Notes: generated from the sequence alone by a model not told the origin. Shown: positions 17,875 through 27,072, counted from the first letter of the stretch. The stretch is DNA of 64,000 nt from Romboutsia lituseburensis DSM 797 (GCF_900103615.1 NZ_FNGW01000010.1:31962-95961); one strand, 5' to 3'. Translations and numbers: made by a program.

Positions 17875-18756
17875 ATGCAAAATAATAATTTTAAAAAAAT
17901 AAAACAAGTATTATGGATAATACTATTTGCAAATTTTTTTGTTGCAATACTTAAAATTATAGTTGGTACTACAATAAAAAGTGCAAGTATGACTGCTGAT
18001 GGATTTCACTCTCTATCAGATGGAGCGTCAAACATAGTTGGTATTGTTGGAATTGGTATTGCATCGAAACCGAAAGATAAGGAACATCCATACGGGCATA
18101 CAAAATATGAGGTTATTGCAAGTATGTTTATTGGGGGCATGCTACTTATAATAGCTGGGAAAATAATATTAACATCTATATCAAGAATTTCAAATCCTAT
18201 TCATCCTACAATAACTACAGAAAGTTTAATAGCACTAATTATAACATTATGTATAAATATATTTGTAACTACTTATGAAAATAGAATAGGAAAAAAATTA
18301 AATAGTTATATACTAATATCAGATTCAATGCATACAAGAAGTGATATATTTGTATCTATAGGTGTATTGTGTACTTTAATAGGAGTCAAATTAGGATTAC
18401 CATCTATTATTGATCCAATAGCATCATTAATAGTTTCTGGGTTTATAATATATTCAGCTTATGAAATATTTAAGTCATCAACAGCTGTATTAGTAGATCA
18501 GGCTATAATAGATGAAAATGAGATAGAAAATATAGTTAAAACTTTCGAAGAAGTAAAAGGCGTCCATAAGATTAGAAATAGAGGATGTGGAAATGATATA
18601 CACATTGATATGCACTTATTAATAGATCCTTATATTAGTATAGAGCACTCTCATTATTTAACACATGAAATTGAAGATAGAATAAAAAACACTTTAAATA
18701 AAAATGTTCAAGTTATTGTACATTTAGAGCCATTTTATGAAAATAGAAGTAAGTAA
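17875..18756 (+). CDS. Cation diffusion facilitator (CDF) metal exporter
   Basis: A 293-residue, six-helix membrane protein that exchanges a divalent metal ion for protons. The metal site is HSLSD in TM2 (residues about 46-50) and HTRSD in TM5 (about 143-147); the HxxxD pair in both helices favours Zn/Cd/Co over the DxxxD typical of Mn exporters. GHTKYE between TM2 and TM3 and the cytosolic C-terminal domain (HIDMHLLIDP, with HSHYLTHEIED) are present. RBS GGGGG. The following cutC gene is 84 bases away without a terminator, so a joint metal-homeostasis transcript is plausible. Confidence 0.92.
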   Translation: MQNNNFKKIKQVLWIILFANFFVAILKIIVGTTIKSASMTADGFHSLSDGASNIVGIVGIGIASKPKDKEHPYGHTKYEVIASMFIGGMLLIIAGKIILTSISRISNPIHPTITTESLIALIITLCINIFVTTYENRIGKKLNSYILISDSMHTRSDIFVSIGVLCTLIGVKLGLPSIIDPIASLIVSGFIIYSAYEIFKSSTAVLVDQAIIDENEIENIVKTFEEVKGVHKIRNRGCGNDIHIDMHLLIDPYISIEHSHYLTHEIEDRIKNTLNKNVQVIVHLEPFYENRSK

Positions 18757-18840
18757 AATAGAATATAAAATTAGGCCTATTTATAGTATTATATATATTA
18801 ATATAATATTAATTACAAAAGAACATAATAGGGGGGACAT

Positions 18841-19515
18841 ATGCTAGAAATTATAGGAATGACAGTTGAAGATGCTAAAATGATAGAGGGTTGTGGAGCA
18901 GACAGAATAGAACTGGTAAGTGCACTTACAGAAGGTGGTCTTACTCCTAGTTTTGGCCTTATAGAAAAAGTAGTAAATAGTGTTAATATACCTGTAAATG
19001 TTATGATTAGACATCATGCAAATAGCTTTGTGTATAGCGAAGAAGATATTAATATAATGTTAAAGGATATAGAAATTGTTAATAGTATAGGTGCAAATGG
19101 TATTGTGTTAGGGTTATTGGACAATAAAAATAAAATAGATGAAGTTAATTTAAAGAGATTAATAGAAAATGATAACTCATTAGATATAACTTTTCATAAA
19201 GCAATAGATGAAACTAATCCTGTAGAAAGTATAAAAATATTAAACTGTTATAGTAAAATAACAAATGTTCTTACATCTGGAGGAAAAGGAAATATCATGA
19301 ATAATTTAGATACTATAAATAAAATGATTAATGAATCTAAAGATATAAAAGTGTTGCTAGGTGGAGGACTAAATTTTGATAATATAGAAAAAGTTAAAGA
19401 AAATACATCCTATTGTGATTTCCATTTTGGTACAGCTGTAAGAATTGATAAAGATTCATTTAAAAAGATAGATGAAAAAAAACTTAAAGAATTAGTAACT
19501 ATAATAAATAGTTGA
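18841..19515 (+). CDS. cutC: CutC family protein
   Basis: A 224-residue TIM-barrel protein of the CutC family, named for copper homeostasis, although its true role in bacteria is disputed. Family hallmarks: GADRIELVSALTEGGLTPS near residue 20, NVMIRHHANSFVYS near residue 58, TFHKAIDE near residue 118, LTSGG near residue 141. It is slightly shorter than E. coli CutC. RBS GGGGGG. It follows the CDF exporter and converges on the Crp/Fnr gene. Confidence 0.92.
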   Translation: MLEIIGMTVEDAKMIEGCGADRIELVSALTEGGLTPSFGLIEKVVNSVNIPVNVMIRHHANSFVYSEEDINIMLKDIEIVNSIGANGIVLGLLDNKNKIDEVNLKRLIENDNSLDITFHKAIDETNPVESIKILNCYSKITNVLTSGGKGNIMNNLDTINKMINESKDIKVLLGGGLNFDNIEKVKENTSYCDFHFGTAVRIDKDSFKKIDEKKLKELVTIINS

Positions 19516-19520
19516 TAAAT

Positions 19521-19554
19521 AAAAAAGTTAGATTTATTTAAATCTAACTTTTTT
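19521..19554. terminator. Bidirectional terminator between cutC and the Crp/Fnr gene
   Basis: Arms AAAAAAGTTAGATTTA / TAAATCTAACTTTTTT. Confidence 0.88.
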
Positions 19555-19562
19555 ATTTATGT

Positions 19563-20201
19563 TTATTGCATTAAAATAGATTTTAATTCATTGATATCAA
19601 TAATTTTAATTACATCTTGAGCATAGTCAATAAGGCCATCATCTTTCATTTTTATTAATTCCCTAGATAGAGAAGGTCTTGGTACACCTAACTTCTCAGA
19701 TAATTTTTGTTTTGTCATATTAAGTTTAATAAAAATACTTTCTTGATTTTTAGATTCTACTACTAAATAATTAGCGATTTTTTGACGTATACTAGTCAAT
19801 GAAAGTCCTGTAATAGAATTGTTTAAGTTAATAATTTTATTAGTTAAATCATTTAAAAACATCGACAAGAATTCAGGATTATGAGAGCAAAAACTTATAA
19901 AATCATTTTTGCTAATAAACATAACTTTACTTGGTTTAGATGCTAAAACTGTAGCTGGATATTTATTTGTATCAGAAAATGCTATTACTTCTCCAAAAAA
20001 TTCACCTCTAGTAAAAGAAGATAAATGGATAACATTATTGCTACTTAAGATACGCTTAATATCAACTTCTCCATCTAAAACTAGCCCAACTTTAGTACAA
20101 GGAGTTCCCTCAAGTGCTATAACATCATTTTTAGAGTAATTTATAACAGTGTATGGAGATTCTTCGAAAAACCTTAGTATATCATCTTTACTCATAACCA
20201 T
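19563..20201 (-). CDS. hcpR: Crp/Fnr family regulator, probable HcpR
   Basis: A 212-residue transcription factor: an N-terminal cyclic-nucleotide-binding-type beta-roll (DGEVDIKRI, GEFFGEVIAFSD) and a C-terminal winged helix whose recognition helix is in KLGVPRPSLSRELIKM. No Fnr-type N-terminal Cys cluster is present. It is divergent from hcp, and a perfect GTAAC-N4-GTTAC palindrome lies between them; HcpR proteins of anaerobes control hcp under nitrosative stress. The start at 20201 is taken for its GGTGA; the TTG at 20213 and ATG at 20195 are alternatives. The palindrome also overlaps this gene's own -35, so autoregulation is likely. Confidence 0.85.
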   Translation of the reverse strand: MVMSKDDILRFFEESPYTVINYSKNDVIALEGTPCTKVGLVLDGEVDIKRILSSNNVIHLSSFTRGEFFGEVIAFSDTNKYPATVLASKPSKVMFISKNDFISFCSHNPEFLSMFLNDLTNKIINLNNSITGLSLTSIRQKIANYLVVESKNQESIFIKLNMTKQKLSEKLGVPRPSLSRELIKMKDDGLIDYAQDVIKIIDINELKSILMQ

Positions 20202-20234
20202 AAATTTCACCAAACTTTCTTTATTATATAATAA

Positions 20235-20250
20235 TGTAACCTATGTTACC
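20235..20250. promoter_or_regulatory. Palindromic Crp/Fnr-type operator between hcpR and hcp
   Basis: GTAAC (20236-20240), CTAT, GTTAC (20245-20249), perfect dyad. Its centre is about 42 bases upstream of the hcp start predicted from the -10. Confidence 0.8.
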
Positions 20251-20272
20251 GAAGTATATACTAATTATAACA

Positions 20273-20278
20273 TATAAT
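20273..20278 (+). promoter_or_regulatory. -10 element of the hcp promoter
   Basis: TATAAT with no good -35; the -35 position overlaps the palindromic operator, typical of class II activation. Confidence 0.6.
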
Positions 20279-20316
20279 GAGTATATAAAATACACATTAT
20301 AAATGGAGGAATCAAA

Positions 20317-21954
20317 ATGAAAGATAAGATGTTTTGTTTTCAATGTCAAGAAACAGCAGGGTGTACAGGCTGTACAAAATTTGGAGTATGTGGAAAATCA
20401 CCAGATTTAGCTAGAATGCAAGATTTATTAATATATACAACTAAAGGATTATCAGAAGTAACTACGAGATTAAGAGAAGAGGGGAAACAAGTATCTTCAG
20501 AGGTTAATCATATAGTAACAATAAATTTATTTACTACAATAACAAATGCTAATTTTGATGATGCGATATTCTATGAAAGAGTAAAAGAAACCTTAAATAT
20601 CAAGGAACAATTATTATCATTATTAGATAATAAATCTAATTTATCTGAAGCTGCATTATATAATGCTAATTCAAATGAAGATATGGATGAAAAATCAACA
20701 AAAGTAGGCGTATTAGCTACTAAAGATGAAGATATAAGAAGTTTAAGAGAGCTTATAATATATGGTATAAAAGGGCTATCTGCGTATATGAAACATGCTA
20801 ATGCACTAGGTTATGATGATGAATCAATAAATATATTTATGCAAAGTACATTATCAAAAATGCTAAATGATAGTTTGACTGTAGATGAATTAATAGCCTT
20901 AACTTTAGAAACTGGAAAAGTTGGAGTAGATGGAATGGCTTTATTAGATTCTGCTAACACAAGTACTTATGGAAATCCAGAAATAACAAAAGTTAATATA
21001 GGTGTTAGAAATAATCCAGGGATATTAGTATCAGGACATGATTTAAAAGATTTAGAATTATTATTAAAACAAACAGAGGGTACAGGTATAGATGTTTATA
21101 CACATTCAGAAATGTTACCAGCACATTACTATCCAGCATTTAAAAAGTATTCTCATTTTGCAGGAAATTATGGGAATGCTTGGTGGAAGCAAAAAGAAGA
21201 ATTTGAAAGTTTTAATGGACCAATATTAATGACTACAAACTGTATAGTACCACCAAAAGATAGCTATAAAGATAGATTGTATACTACTGGTGCAACTGGA
21301 TTTGTTGGTTGTACTCATATAAAAGGAGAATCAGAAGACAATAAAGATTTCTCAGCTATAATAGAACAAGCTAAAAAATGCCAACCTCCTATAGAGATAG
21401 AAACAGGAGAAATAATAGGAGGATTTGCACATAACCAAGTATTTGCACTTGCAGATCAAGTTGTAGAAGCAGTAAAAACAGGAGCAATAAAAAAATTCTT
21501 TGTAATGGCAGGATGTGACGGAAGAGCTAAATCAAGAAATTATTATACTGACTTTGCAAAGGCACTACCAAATGATACAGTAATACTTACAGCAGGATGT
21601 GCAAAATATAAATATAATAAATTAAACTTAGGCGATATAAATGGTATACCAAGAGTACTAGATGCAGGTCAATGTAATGATTCATATTCACTAGCTCTAA
21701 TTGCACTTAAATTAAAAGAAGTATTTGAATTACAAGATATAAATGAATTACCAATAGCATTCAATATAGCTTGGTATGAACAAAAAGCTGTAATAGTGTT
21801 ATTATCATTACTATATTTAGGCGTTAAGAATATACATTTAGGGCCTACTTTACCAGCATTTTTATCACCAAATGTAGCAAAAGTATTAGTTGAAAACTTT
21901 GGTATAGGTGGAATAACTAACGTTGAAGATGATTTGAAAATGTTTTTAGGATAA
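20317..21954 (+). CDS. hcp: Hybrid cluster protein (hydroxylamine / NO reductase)
   Basis: A 545-residue cytosolic Fe-S protein that reduces NO and hydroxylamine in nitrosative stress. The N-terminal cubane ligands fit Cys 7, 10, 19 and 25 (C-x2-C-x8-C-x5-C), with an extra Cys at 16. Hybrid-cluster ligands lie in [32 protein letters not shown] and GQCNDSYS, all intact. The length is normal for the family. GGAGG is at eight bases. Probably activated by the divergent HcpR-like regulator. No hcr reductase gene follows, so electrons must come from another donor. Confidence 0.96.
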   Translation: MKDKMFCFQCQETAGCTGCTKFGVCGKSPDLARMQDLLIYTTKGLSEVTTRLREEGKQVSSEVNHIVTINLFTTITNANFDDAIFYERVKETLNIKEQLLSLLDNKSNLSEAALYNANSNEDMDEKSTKVGVLATKDEDIRSLRELIIYGIKGLSAYMKHANALGYDDESINIFMQSTLSKMLNDSLTVDELIALTLETGKVGVDGMALLDSANTSTYGNPEITKVNIGVRNNPGILVSGHDLKDLELLLKQTEGTGIDVYTHSEMLPAHYYPAFKKYSHFAGNYGNAWWKQKEEFESFNGPILMTTNCIVPPKDSYKDRLYTTGATGFVGCTHIKGESEDNKDFSAIIEQAKKCQPPIEIETGEIIGGFAHNQVFALADQVVEAVKTGAIKKFFVMAGCDGRAKSRNYYTDFAKALPNDTVILTAGCAKYKYNKLNLGDINGIPRVLDAGQCNDSYSLALIALKLKEVFELQDINELPIAFNIAWYEQKAVIVLLSLLYLGVKNIHLGPTLPAFLSPNVAKVLVENFGIGGITNVEDDLKMFLG

Positions 21955-21960
21955 AATAAA

Positions 21961-21994
21961 ATAAGAAACTGCGTTTTAAGCGCAGTTTCTTATA
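21961..21994 (+). terminator. Terminator after hcp
   Basis: Perfect 13-base arms (ATAAGAAACTGCG / CGCAGTTTCTTAT); the T-tract is short. Confidence 0.7.
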
Positions 21995-22075
21995 ACATAA
22001 AAAGTCAAAATATGACGAATAAAAAGAGTTGAAAATTTTAACAAAAATTAATATAATTATTAGTGTAATCAATAA

Positions 22076-22149
22076 GGCGACATAGCCAAGTGGTAAGGCA
22101 GTGGACTGCAACTCCTTGATCCCCAGTTCGAATCTGGGTGTCGCCTCCA
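22076..22149 (+). tRNA. tRNA-Cys (GCA)
   Basis: A cloverleaf is visible: acceptor GGCGACA / TGTCGCC, D-arm GCC..GGC, anticodon loop CTGCAAC, T-arm CCCAG-TTCGAAT-CTGGG. CCA is encoded at 22147-22149. Nine bases separate it from tRNA-Thr; the two are surely one transcript. Confidence 0.95.
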
Positions 22150-22158
22150 AATATATAT

Positions 22159-22233
22159 GCTGGTGTGGCTCAACGGTAGAGCAGCTGACTTGTAATCAGC
22201 AGGTTGTAGGTTCGATTCCTATCACCAGCTCCA
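22159..22233 (+). tRNA. tRNA-Thr (TGT)
   Basis: Acceptor GCTGGTG / CACCAGC, D-arm GCTC..GAGC, anticodon stem GCTGA / TCAGC with loop CTTGTAA, T-loop TTCGATT. CCA is encoded at 22231-22233. Confidence 0.95.
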
Positions 22234-22236
22234 ATT

Positions 22237-22274
22237 AAAATAACTTTAATCAATATTGATTAAAGTTATTTTTT
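22237..22274 (+). terminator. Terminator after the tRNA pair
   Basis: A perfect 36-base palindrome (arms 22237-22254 and 22255-22272) followed by T. Confidence 0.88.
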
Positions 22275-22316
22275 ATGCTTAAGGATATTGTGATACTTCA
22301 TTTTCTGTGGATAACC
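22269..22316 (+). repeat. Copy 2 of the 48-base post-terminator repeat
   Basis: Co-linear with 882-929: bases 1-21 are identical, TGATACTT and CTGTG-ATA are conserved. This copy holds TGTGGATAAC (22306-22315), the exact complement of a DnaA box GTTATCCACA. Confidence 0.55.
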
Positions 22317-22369
22317 CATGAAAGTAAGTTATATTAATAAATTAGTTTTGAGCATAAAAAATATTTTGA

Positions 22370-22413
22370 GCAACTGACGAAGTCGTTAGCAACAGGAGCG
22401 AAGCGACTTTTTT
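22370..22413. repeat. GC-richer hairpin element with T-run
   Basis: AAGTCG (22380-22385) pairs with CGACTT (22404-22409), followed by T to 22413, and an inner CTGAC / GTTAG stem is possible. The base composition is clearly richer in G+C than its surroundings. It looks like a dispersed palindromic element of clostridial genomes. It lies in the 364-base gap between tRNA-Thr and the MATE gene, which otherwise holds only the repeat above and the promoter below. Confidence 0.5.
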
Positions 22414-22492
22414 ATTTGCTATAATAGCTATCATTATACTAATTATGAATATATTAATTTTAAAAAAATATTTTAAATTAAAATGAATTAAC

Positions 22493-22522
22493 TTGAAAAT
22501 AAATCTGGGTATATAGTATAAT
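22493..22522 (+). promoter_or_regulatory. Sigma-A-type promoter for the MATE gene
   Basis: TTGAAA 22493-22498, 18-base spacer, TATAAT 22517-22522. Confidence 0.65.
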
Positions 22523-22597
22523 AGTGAAAAATATTTAAATATGATTAGCTGCATGTAAATATAAAATTTAAAATAAAAATTTATTGGAGGAAATAAA

Positions 22598-23998
22598 ATG
22601 AGCAATTCAAGTACTGATTTAGGTAAAGAAAGTGTAGGAAAACTTCTTTTTAAATTAGCTGCTCCTGCTATAATTGCACAGCTGGTAAATGTCTTATACA
22701 ACATAGTTGATAGAATATTTATAGGGCGAATGCAGGGTGGAGACATGGCTATGGCAGGTGTTGGTGTAGCTTTTCCTATAATTTTAATTATATCTGCATT
22801 TAGTGCATTAGTAGGTATGGGGGGAGCTCCGTTAGCTGCTATAAAAATGGGTGAACAGGACAACGATGGTGCAGAACAAATAATGAGTAATAGCTTTTCT
22901 GTTTTAATAATATTAGCAGTATTATTAACTGTAGGATTTTTAGTATTTAAAGAACCTATATTATGGGCATTTGGAGCAAGTGATGCAACTATAGGTTATG
23001 CATTAGATTATTTAGGTGTATATCTTATAGGTACTATATTTGTTCAAATTGCTTTAGGTATGAATCCTTATATAAATACACAAGGATTTGCAAAAGTAGG
23101 AATGATGACTGTAAGTATAGGAGCTATAATAAATATCGTACTAGATCCTATACTTATATTTGGATTAGATATGGGTGTTAAAGGAGCAGCTCTTGCAACA
23201 ATAACAGCTCAGGCTGTTTCAGCTATATGGGTATTACGATTTTTATTTGGAAAGAAAAGTGTATTAAAAATAAGAAAAAAATATTTGAAATTAGAATCTA
23301 AAATAGTATTACCAATTTTAGCTCTAGGGATAGCACCATTTATAATGCAAGCAACGGAGAGTTTAGTTTTAGTATCTCTAAATAGCCAATTACAAAAGTA
23401 TGGTGGAGATTTAGCAGTAGGTGCAATGACTATAATGAGTAGTATAATGCAAATTATATTACTTCCAAATATGGGATTAACACAAGGTGCTCAACCTATA
23501 ATTAGCTATAACTATGGAGCTAAGCAAATAGATAGAGTAAAACAAACATTCAAGTTATGTTTAGGACTATGTTCATTATATACAATAGCAATGTGGGCAG
23601 CTCTTATGTTAGCTCCGCAAGTATTTGTAAGTATATTTAACAATGATCCTGCTTTAATGGAAATAACTACATGGAGTATAAAAATATATTTTGCTGGAAT
23701 ATTTATATTTGGAATTCAAGTTGCCTGCCAACAAACATTCCTAGCACTAGGTCAAGCAAAAATATCTTTAGTTCTAGCATTATTAAGAAAGATAATATTA
23801 CTAGTGCCATTAATATTTATACTACCAATGTTTATAGAAAATCAATTATTGGGAGTATTCTTAGCAGAACCAGTAGCAGATATATTAGCTGCACTTACAA
23901 CAATAGTATGCTTTATGGTATTTTATAAAAAGACATTATCTGTTATTGAAAATTCTGATGATAAAATTCTGAAAGAAGATATAATAAATACGCATTAA
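22598..23998 (+). CDS. MATE family multidrug/Na+ antiporter (MepA-like)
   Basis: A 466-residue, 12-helix membrane protein that exports cationic compounds in exchange for Na+ or H+. MATE signatures: LAAPAIIAQLVNVLYNIVDR near residue 20, GVGVAFPI near residue 62, NPYINTQGFAK near residue 156, and the second-half LPNMGLTQGAQPIISYNYGA near residue 290. The wording resembles MepA of staphylococci. RBS TTGGAGG. No local repressor gene is seen. Monocistronic. Confidence 0.92.
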   Translation: MSNSSTDLGKESVGKLLFKLAAPAIIAQLVNVLYNIVDRIFIGRMQGGDMAMAGVGVAFPIILIISAFSALVGMGGAPLAAIKMGEQDNDGAEQIMSNSFSVLIILAVLLTVGFLVFKEPILWAFGASDATIGYALDYLGVYLIGTIFVQIALGMNPYINTQGFAKVGMMTVSIGAIINIVLDPILIFGLDMGVKGAALATITAQAVSAIWVLRFLFGKKSVLKIRKKYLKLESKIVLPILALGIAPFIMQATESLVLVSLNSQLQKYGGDLAVGAMTIMSSIMQIILLPNMGLTQGAQPIISYNYGAKQIDRVKQTFKLCLGLCSLYTIAMWAALMLAPQVFVSIFNNDPALMEITTWSIKIYFAGIFIFGIQVACQQTFLALGQAKISLVLALLRKIILLVPLIFILPMFIENQLLGVFLAEPVADILAALTTIVCFMVFYKKTLSVIENSDDKILKEDIINTH

Positions 23999-24014
23999 TA
24001 TAGTTAGATAGTTG

Positions 24015-24051
24015 CCCTTATGGATATAAATAATATTCATAAGGGTTTTTT
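24015..24051 (+). terminator. Rho-independent terminator after the MATE gene
   Basis: Arms CCCTTATGGATAT / ATATTCATAAGGG, six T. Confidence 0.85.
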
Positions 24052-24091
24052 ACATATAAAAAATTAAAATACTAAAGGAGAGAACAAATTA

Positions 24092-24787
24092 ATGGATTAT
24101 AAAAAAGTAATTAAATCTAAATTTATAGAAAGACCAAATAGGTTTATAGCTTATTGTTATATAGATGGATGTATTGAAAAAGTTCATGTTAAAAATACTG
24201 GTAGATGTAAAGAACTATTAACTCCAAATTGTACAGTTTATTTAGAAGAAAGTGATAATCCAAATAGAAAAACTAAGTACTCATTAATTGCAGTAGAAAA
24301 AGGACAAAGGTTAATAAATATGGACTCACAGATACCGAATAAAGTTGTATATGAAGCTTTGATGAGTAAAAAATTAATATTACCAGGTTTAGATGAAGAA
24401 ATAACATTTATTAAGCCAGAAAAAACTTATGGTAATTCAAGGTTTGATATATATGTTGAAACTGAAAATAAAAAAGTTTTTATAGAGATAAAAGGAGTGA
24501 CATTAGAAGAAGATAATATAGTAATGTTTCCGGATGCAAAAACAGAAAGAGGAGTTAAACATATAAATGAATTAATTGAAGCTCGAAGTGAAGGATATCT
24601 ATGTTATATAATATTTGTAGTTCAAATGAGTGATGTAACTTATTTTATGCCAAATAAAAAAATGCATAAAGAGTTAGGAGACGCTCTTATAAACGCTAGA
24701 AATAAAGATGTAAATGTATTAGCATATGACTGTCATATAAAGCCAGATAGCATAAAATTAAAAGATAAAGTTAAAGTTATTTTATAA
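24092..24787 (+). CDS. sfsA: SfsA family nuclease
   Basis: A 231-residue soluble protein. N-terminal OB-like part (FIERPNRFIAYC, VHVKNTGRC-ELL), then a PD-(D/E)xK nuclease core: SRFDIYV near residue 117 and VFIEIKGVTLEE near residue 130, MFPDAKTERG near residue 146. First named sugar-fermentation stimulation protein; the fold and motif point to DNA/RNA cleavage, but its cellular role is unclear. RBS AAAGGAG. Monocistronic. Confidence 0.94.
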   Translation: MDYKKVIKSKFIERPNRFIAYCYIDGCIEKVHVKNTGRCKELLTPNCTVYLEESDNPNRKTKYSLIAVEKGQRLINMDSQIPNKVVYEALMSKKLILPGLDEEITFIKPEKTYGNSRFDIYVETENKKVFIEIKGVTLEEDNIVMFPDAKTERGVKHINELIEARSEGYLCYIIFVVQMSDVTYFMPNKKMHKELGDALINARNKDVNVLAYDCHIKPDSIKLKDKVKVIL

Positions 24788-24927
24788 AAAATTATTATAA
24801 AGTAAAATAAATTTAAAAAATATGATAACTTTTCCTAGTAATTTAGTATAATAAAATAAGTGGAAACTTTACTAAAATAAGTGTTTTTGTATTGTAAGAA
24901 AAATGTAAGTATTTAAAATATTAATGG

Positions 24928-24933
24928 TATAAT
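24928..24933 (+). promoter_or_regulatory. -10 element for the S1-domain gene
   Basis: TATAAT 24928-24933; a weak -35 candidate TGTAAG lies at 24904-24909 (18-base spacer). Confidence 0.45.
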
Positions 24934-24973
24934 ACTTATATATGATATTTATATAATGAAAGGATTGATAACT

Positions 24974-26239
24974 ATGACAGAGAATCTATCGATGAAAGAA
25001 TTATTAGAGCAACAAGAACAAGAGTTTAACAGTGTTAAAGTTGGACAAACTATAACAGGAAAAATAACTAAAATAGCTCATGATGATATAACTTTAGAGT
25101 TAAATTATGGATTTGACGGAGTTATATCTATAAAAGAACTAAACCTTCCAAAAGGCAAATACGCTAATGAAGTATATAATGTAGGAGATGAAATAACGGC
25201 AGTTATAACTAAAGTTTACCATAAGGATGGAGTAATACATTTATCTAAGCTTAAGTTAGACGAAAAATCTGACTTTGCTGACTTAGAAAAGGCTTACCAA
25301 GAACATAGAATAATAACTGTTAACGTAGAAAAAAATATAGAAAGAGGAGTGTTTGCTACATATAAAACACAAACTCTATTTATACCAATATCACAATTAG
25401 ATACTAAGTTTGTTACAGATACAAAAGCTTATGTAGGACATAACTTAGAAGTATACATAAAAGAAATGGATCCTAAGAAAAATAGATTAGTAGCTACTCA
25501 TAGAGATGTATTACAAGAACGTTTAGATAAAGAAAGAGAAGAAAGAAGAGTTCGTATACAAGAAGAAAAAGAAGCTGCAAGAATAAAGGCAAAAGCAGAG
25601 AAGGAAGCTCGTATAGCTAAAGTTAAAGCAGAAAAGGAAGAATTATTTAATTCTTTAGAAGTTGGACAAAGAAGAGATGGTAAGGTTACTAAGTTAATGT
25701 CTTACGGAGCATTTGTTGATATCGGAGGAATAGAAGGATTACTTCATATAAATAACCTATCTTGGGAAAGAGTTGAATCTGTAGAGGATATGTTACAAGA
25801 AGGACAAGAAGTTCAAGTTTATGTACTTGATATAGATGCTGAACATAAGAAATTTGCTTTAGCACTAAAGGATATAAACAATGACCCTTGGGAATTAGTA
25901 AAACAAGATGTCGAGTTAGACGACATAATAACTGGAACTATAGTTAGAACTATAGAAAAAGGTGCTTTTGTTAAGGTAAGAGAAGGTGTTGAAGCATTCT
26001 TACCTATATCAGAATTAAGTGAAGAGAGAGTAACAAGAGTTACTAATGTTGTAAATGTTGGTGATGAAGTTAATGTTATGGTAATAGAATTTAAACCAAG
26101 AAATAGAAGAATGGTTGTATCTATAAAAGAAGCTACAAGAGAGCCAGAAGAAGATATAAGCGAATTTTTAGAAACTGAAGATTCATTAGGAACTCTTGGT
26201 GAATTATTTAAAGAAAAATTTAAAGGATTAGAAAAGTAA
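24974..26239 (+). CDS. S1 RNA-binding domain protein (RpsA-like)
   Basis: A 421-residue protein with four S1 domains: about residues 18-85 (VGQTITGKITKIAHDDITLEL), 100-170, 222-292 (GQRRDGKVTKLMSYGAFVDI) and 307-378 (DDIITGTIVRTIEKGAFVKV). A highly charged helical linker (residues about 175-220, rich in Glu, Arg and Lys) splits them two and two. Clostridia have such RpsA-like proteins in place of a classical six-domain S1; a role in mRNA binding and translation is likely. ATG 24974 is chosen for its AAAGGA; the ATG at 24956 overlaps that site. Confidence 0.9.
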   Translation: MTENLSMKELLEQQEQEFNSVKVGQTITGKITKIAHDDITLELNYGFDGVISIKELNLPKGKYANEVYNVGDEITAVITKVYHKDGVIHLSKLKLDEKSDFADLEKAYQEHRIITVNVEKNIERGVFATYKTQTLFIPISQLDTKFVTDTKAYVGHNLEVYIKEMDPKKNRLVATHRDVLQERLDKEREERRVRIQEEKEAARIKAKAEKEARIAKVKAEKEELFNSLEVGQRRDGKVTKLMSYGAFVDIGGIEGLLHINNLSWERVESVEDMLQEGQEVQVYVLDIDAEHKKFALALKDINNDPWELVKQDVELDDIITGTIVRTIEKGAFVKVREGVEAFLPISELSEERVTRVTNVVNVGDEVNVMVIEFKPRNRRMVVSIKEATREPEEDISEFLETEDSLGTLGELFKEKFKGLEK

Positions 26240-26247
26240 TAAAAAAT

Positions 26248-26275
26248 AAGCCATATTGATTTATCAGTATGGCTT
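26248..26275 (+). terminator. Hairpin between the S1 gene and the PHP gene
   Basis: Arms AAGCCATATTGA / TCAGTATGGCTT with one wobble, without a T-tract. Partial terminator or processing site; the PHP gene starts 32 bases later. Confidence 0.4.
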
Positions 26276-26306
26276 AATTGAGTTTGAAATTTTAGGAGGA
26301 CAATAA

Positions 26307-27017
26307 ATGAAAGCATTAATAGATTTACATACTCATACCATTGTAAGTGGACATGCGTATAGTACAGTTCAAGAAAACATTCAAGCAGCTATAAAGTCTG
26401 GATTAAAATACTTAGGGCTATCTGACCATGCACCTCAAATGCCAGGTGGACCACATCCATTTTATTTCCATAGCCTTTATTGCATACCTAAAGAAGTCGA
26501 TGGTTTAAAAATACTTAGAGGAATTGAAGCAAATATCGTTGATTTTGAAGGAAATACAGATGTTCCTGATGATATGCTTACTCATATCGATTACATGATA
26601 GCAAGTTTACATCCACCATGCATACAGTTTGGAACTAAAGAGGAAAATACAAATGCAATTCTTAAGGTAATGGATCATCCAAAAGTTAAAATAATAGGAC
26701 ATTTAGATGATAGTAGATACGTAGTAGATTACAAACGTGTAGTTGAAAAAGCTAAACAAAATAATATTTTAATGGAGATAAATAATTCATCTCTAAAACC
26801 AACTACATTTAGACAAGGAGCATGGGAAAATGTAGCTAAGCTATTAGATGAATGTAAGAAACAAGAAGTAAAAGTAATAATGGGAACAGATTCTCATATA
26901 TCTTATGATATAGGTGATTTTACGTATTCTAAAAAAGCGATAGAAGAAAATAACTTCCCTAATGAATTAGTTATAAACTATAATGATGAAGAGATAATAA
27001 AGTTATTTGATTTATAA
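26307..27017 (+). CDS. PHP-domain phosphatase (YcdX-like)
   Basis: A 236-residue metal-dependent phosphoesterase. PHP motifs: IDLHTHTIVSGHAYST (motif I), GLSDHAPQMPGG (motif II), the Glu of RGIEANI, ASLHPP, GHLDDSRY and GTDSHISYD (motif IV), giving the usual trinuclear metal ligands. Closest in wording to the YcdX group, phosphatases of uncertain natural substrate, rather than to histidinol phosphatase. RBS AGGAGG. It lies close behind the S1 gene. Confidence 0.9.
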   Translation: MKALIDLHTHTIVSGHAYSTVQENIQAAIKSGLKYLGLSDHAPQMPGGPHPFYFHSLYCIPKEVDGLKILRGIEANIVDFEGNTDVPDDMLTHIDYMIASLHPPCIQFGTKEENTNAILKVMDHPKVKIIGHLDDSRYVVDYKRVVEKAKQNNILMEINNSSLKPTTFRQGAWENVAKLLDECKKQEVKVIMGTDSHISYDIGDFTYSKKAIEENNFPNELVINYNDEEIIKLFDL

Positions 27018-27019
27018 AA

Positions 27020-27072
27020 AGAGAGCTTTAAAAGCTCTCTTGAAAGCGTAGAGAAAATCTATGCTTTTATTT
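27020..27072 (+). terminator. Tandem hairpins after the PHP gene
   Basis: First a palindrome AGAGAGCTTT / AAAGCTCTCT (27020-27040), then arms AAAGCGTAGA / TCTATGCTTT (27043-27067) with a T-rich tail. Confidence 0.8.

Noticed and set aside
22306..22315. Replication origin at the DnaA-box word
   Set aside because: A single box, no cluster, no dnaA or dnaN nearby.
22342..22863. 173-codon reverse-strand frame between the tRNAs and the MATE gene
   Set aside because: Half overlaps the MATE coding region; the rest is AT-rich hydrophobic noise through the repeat and promoter.
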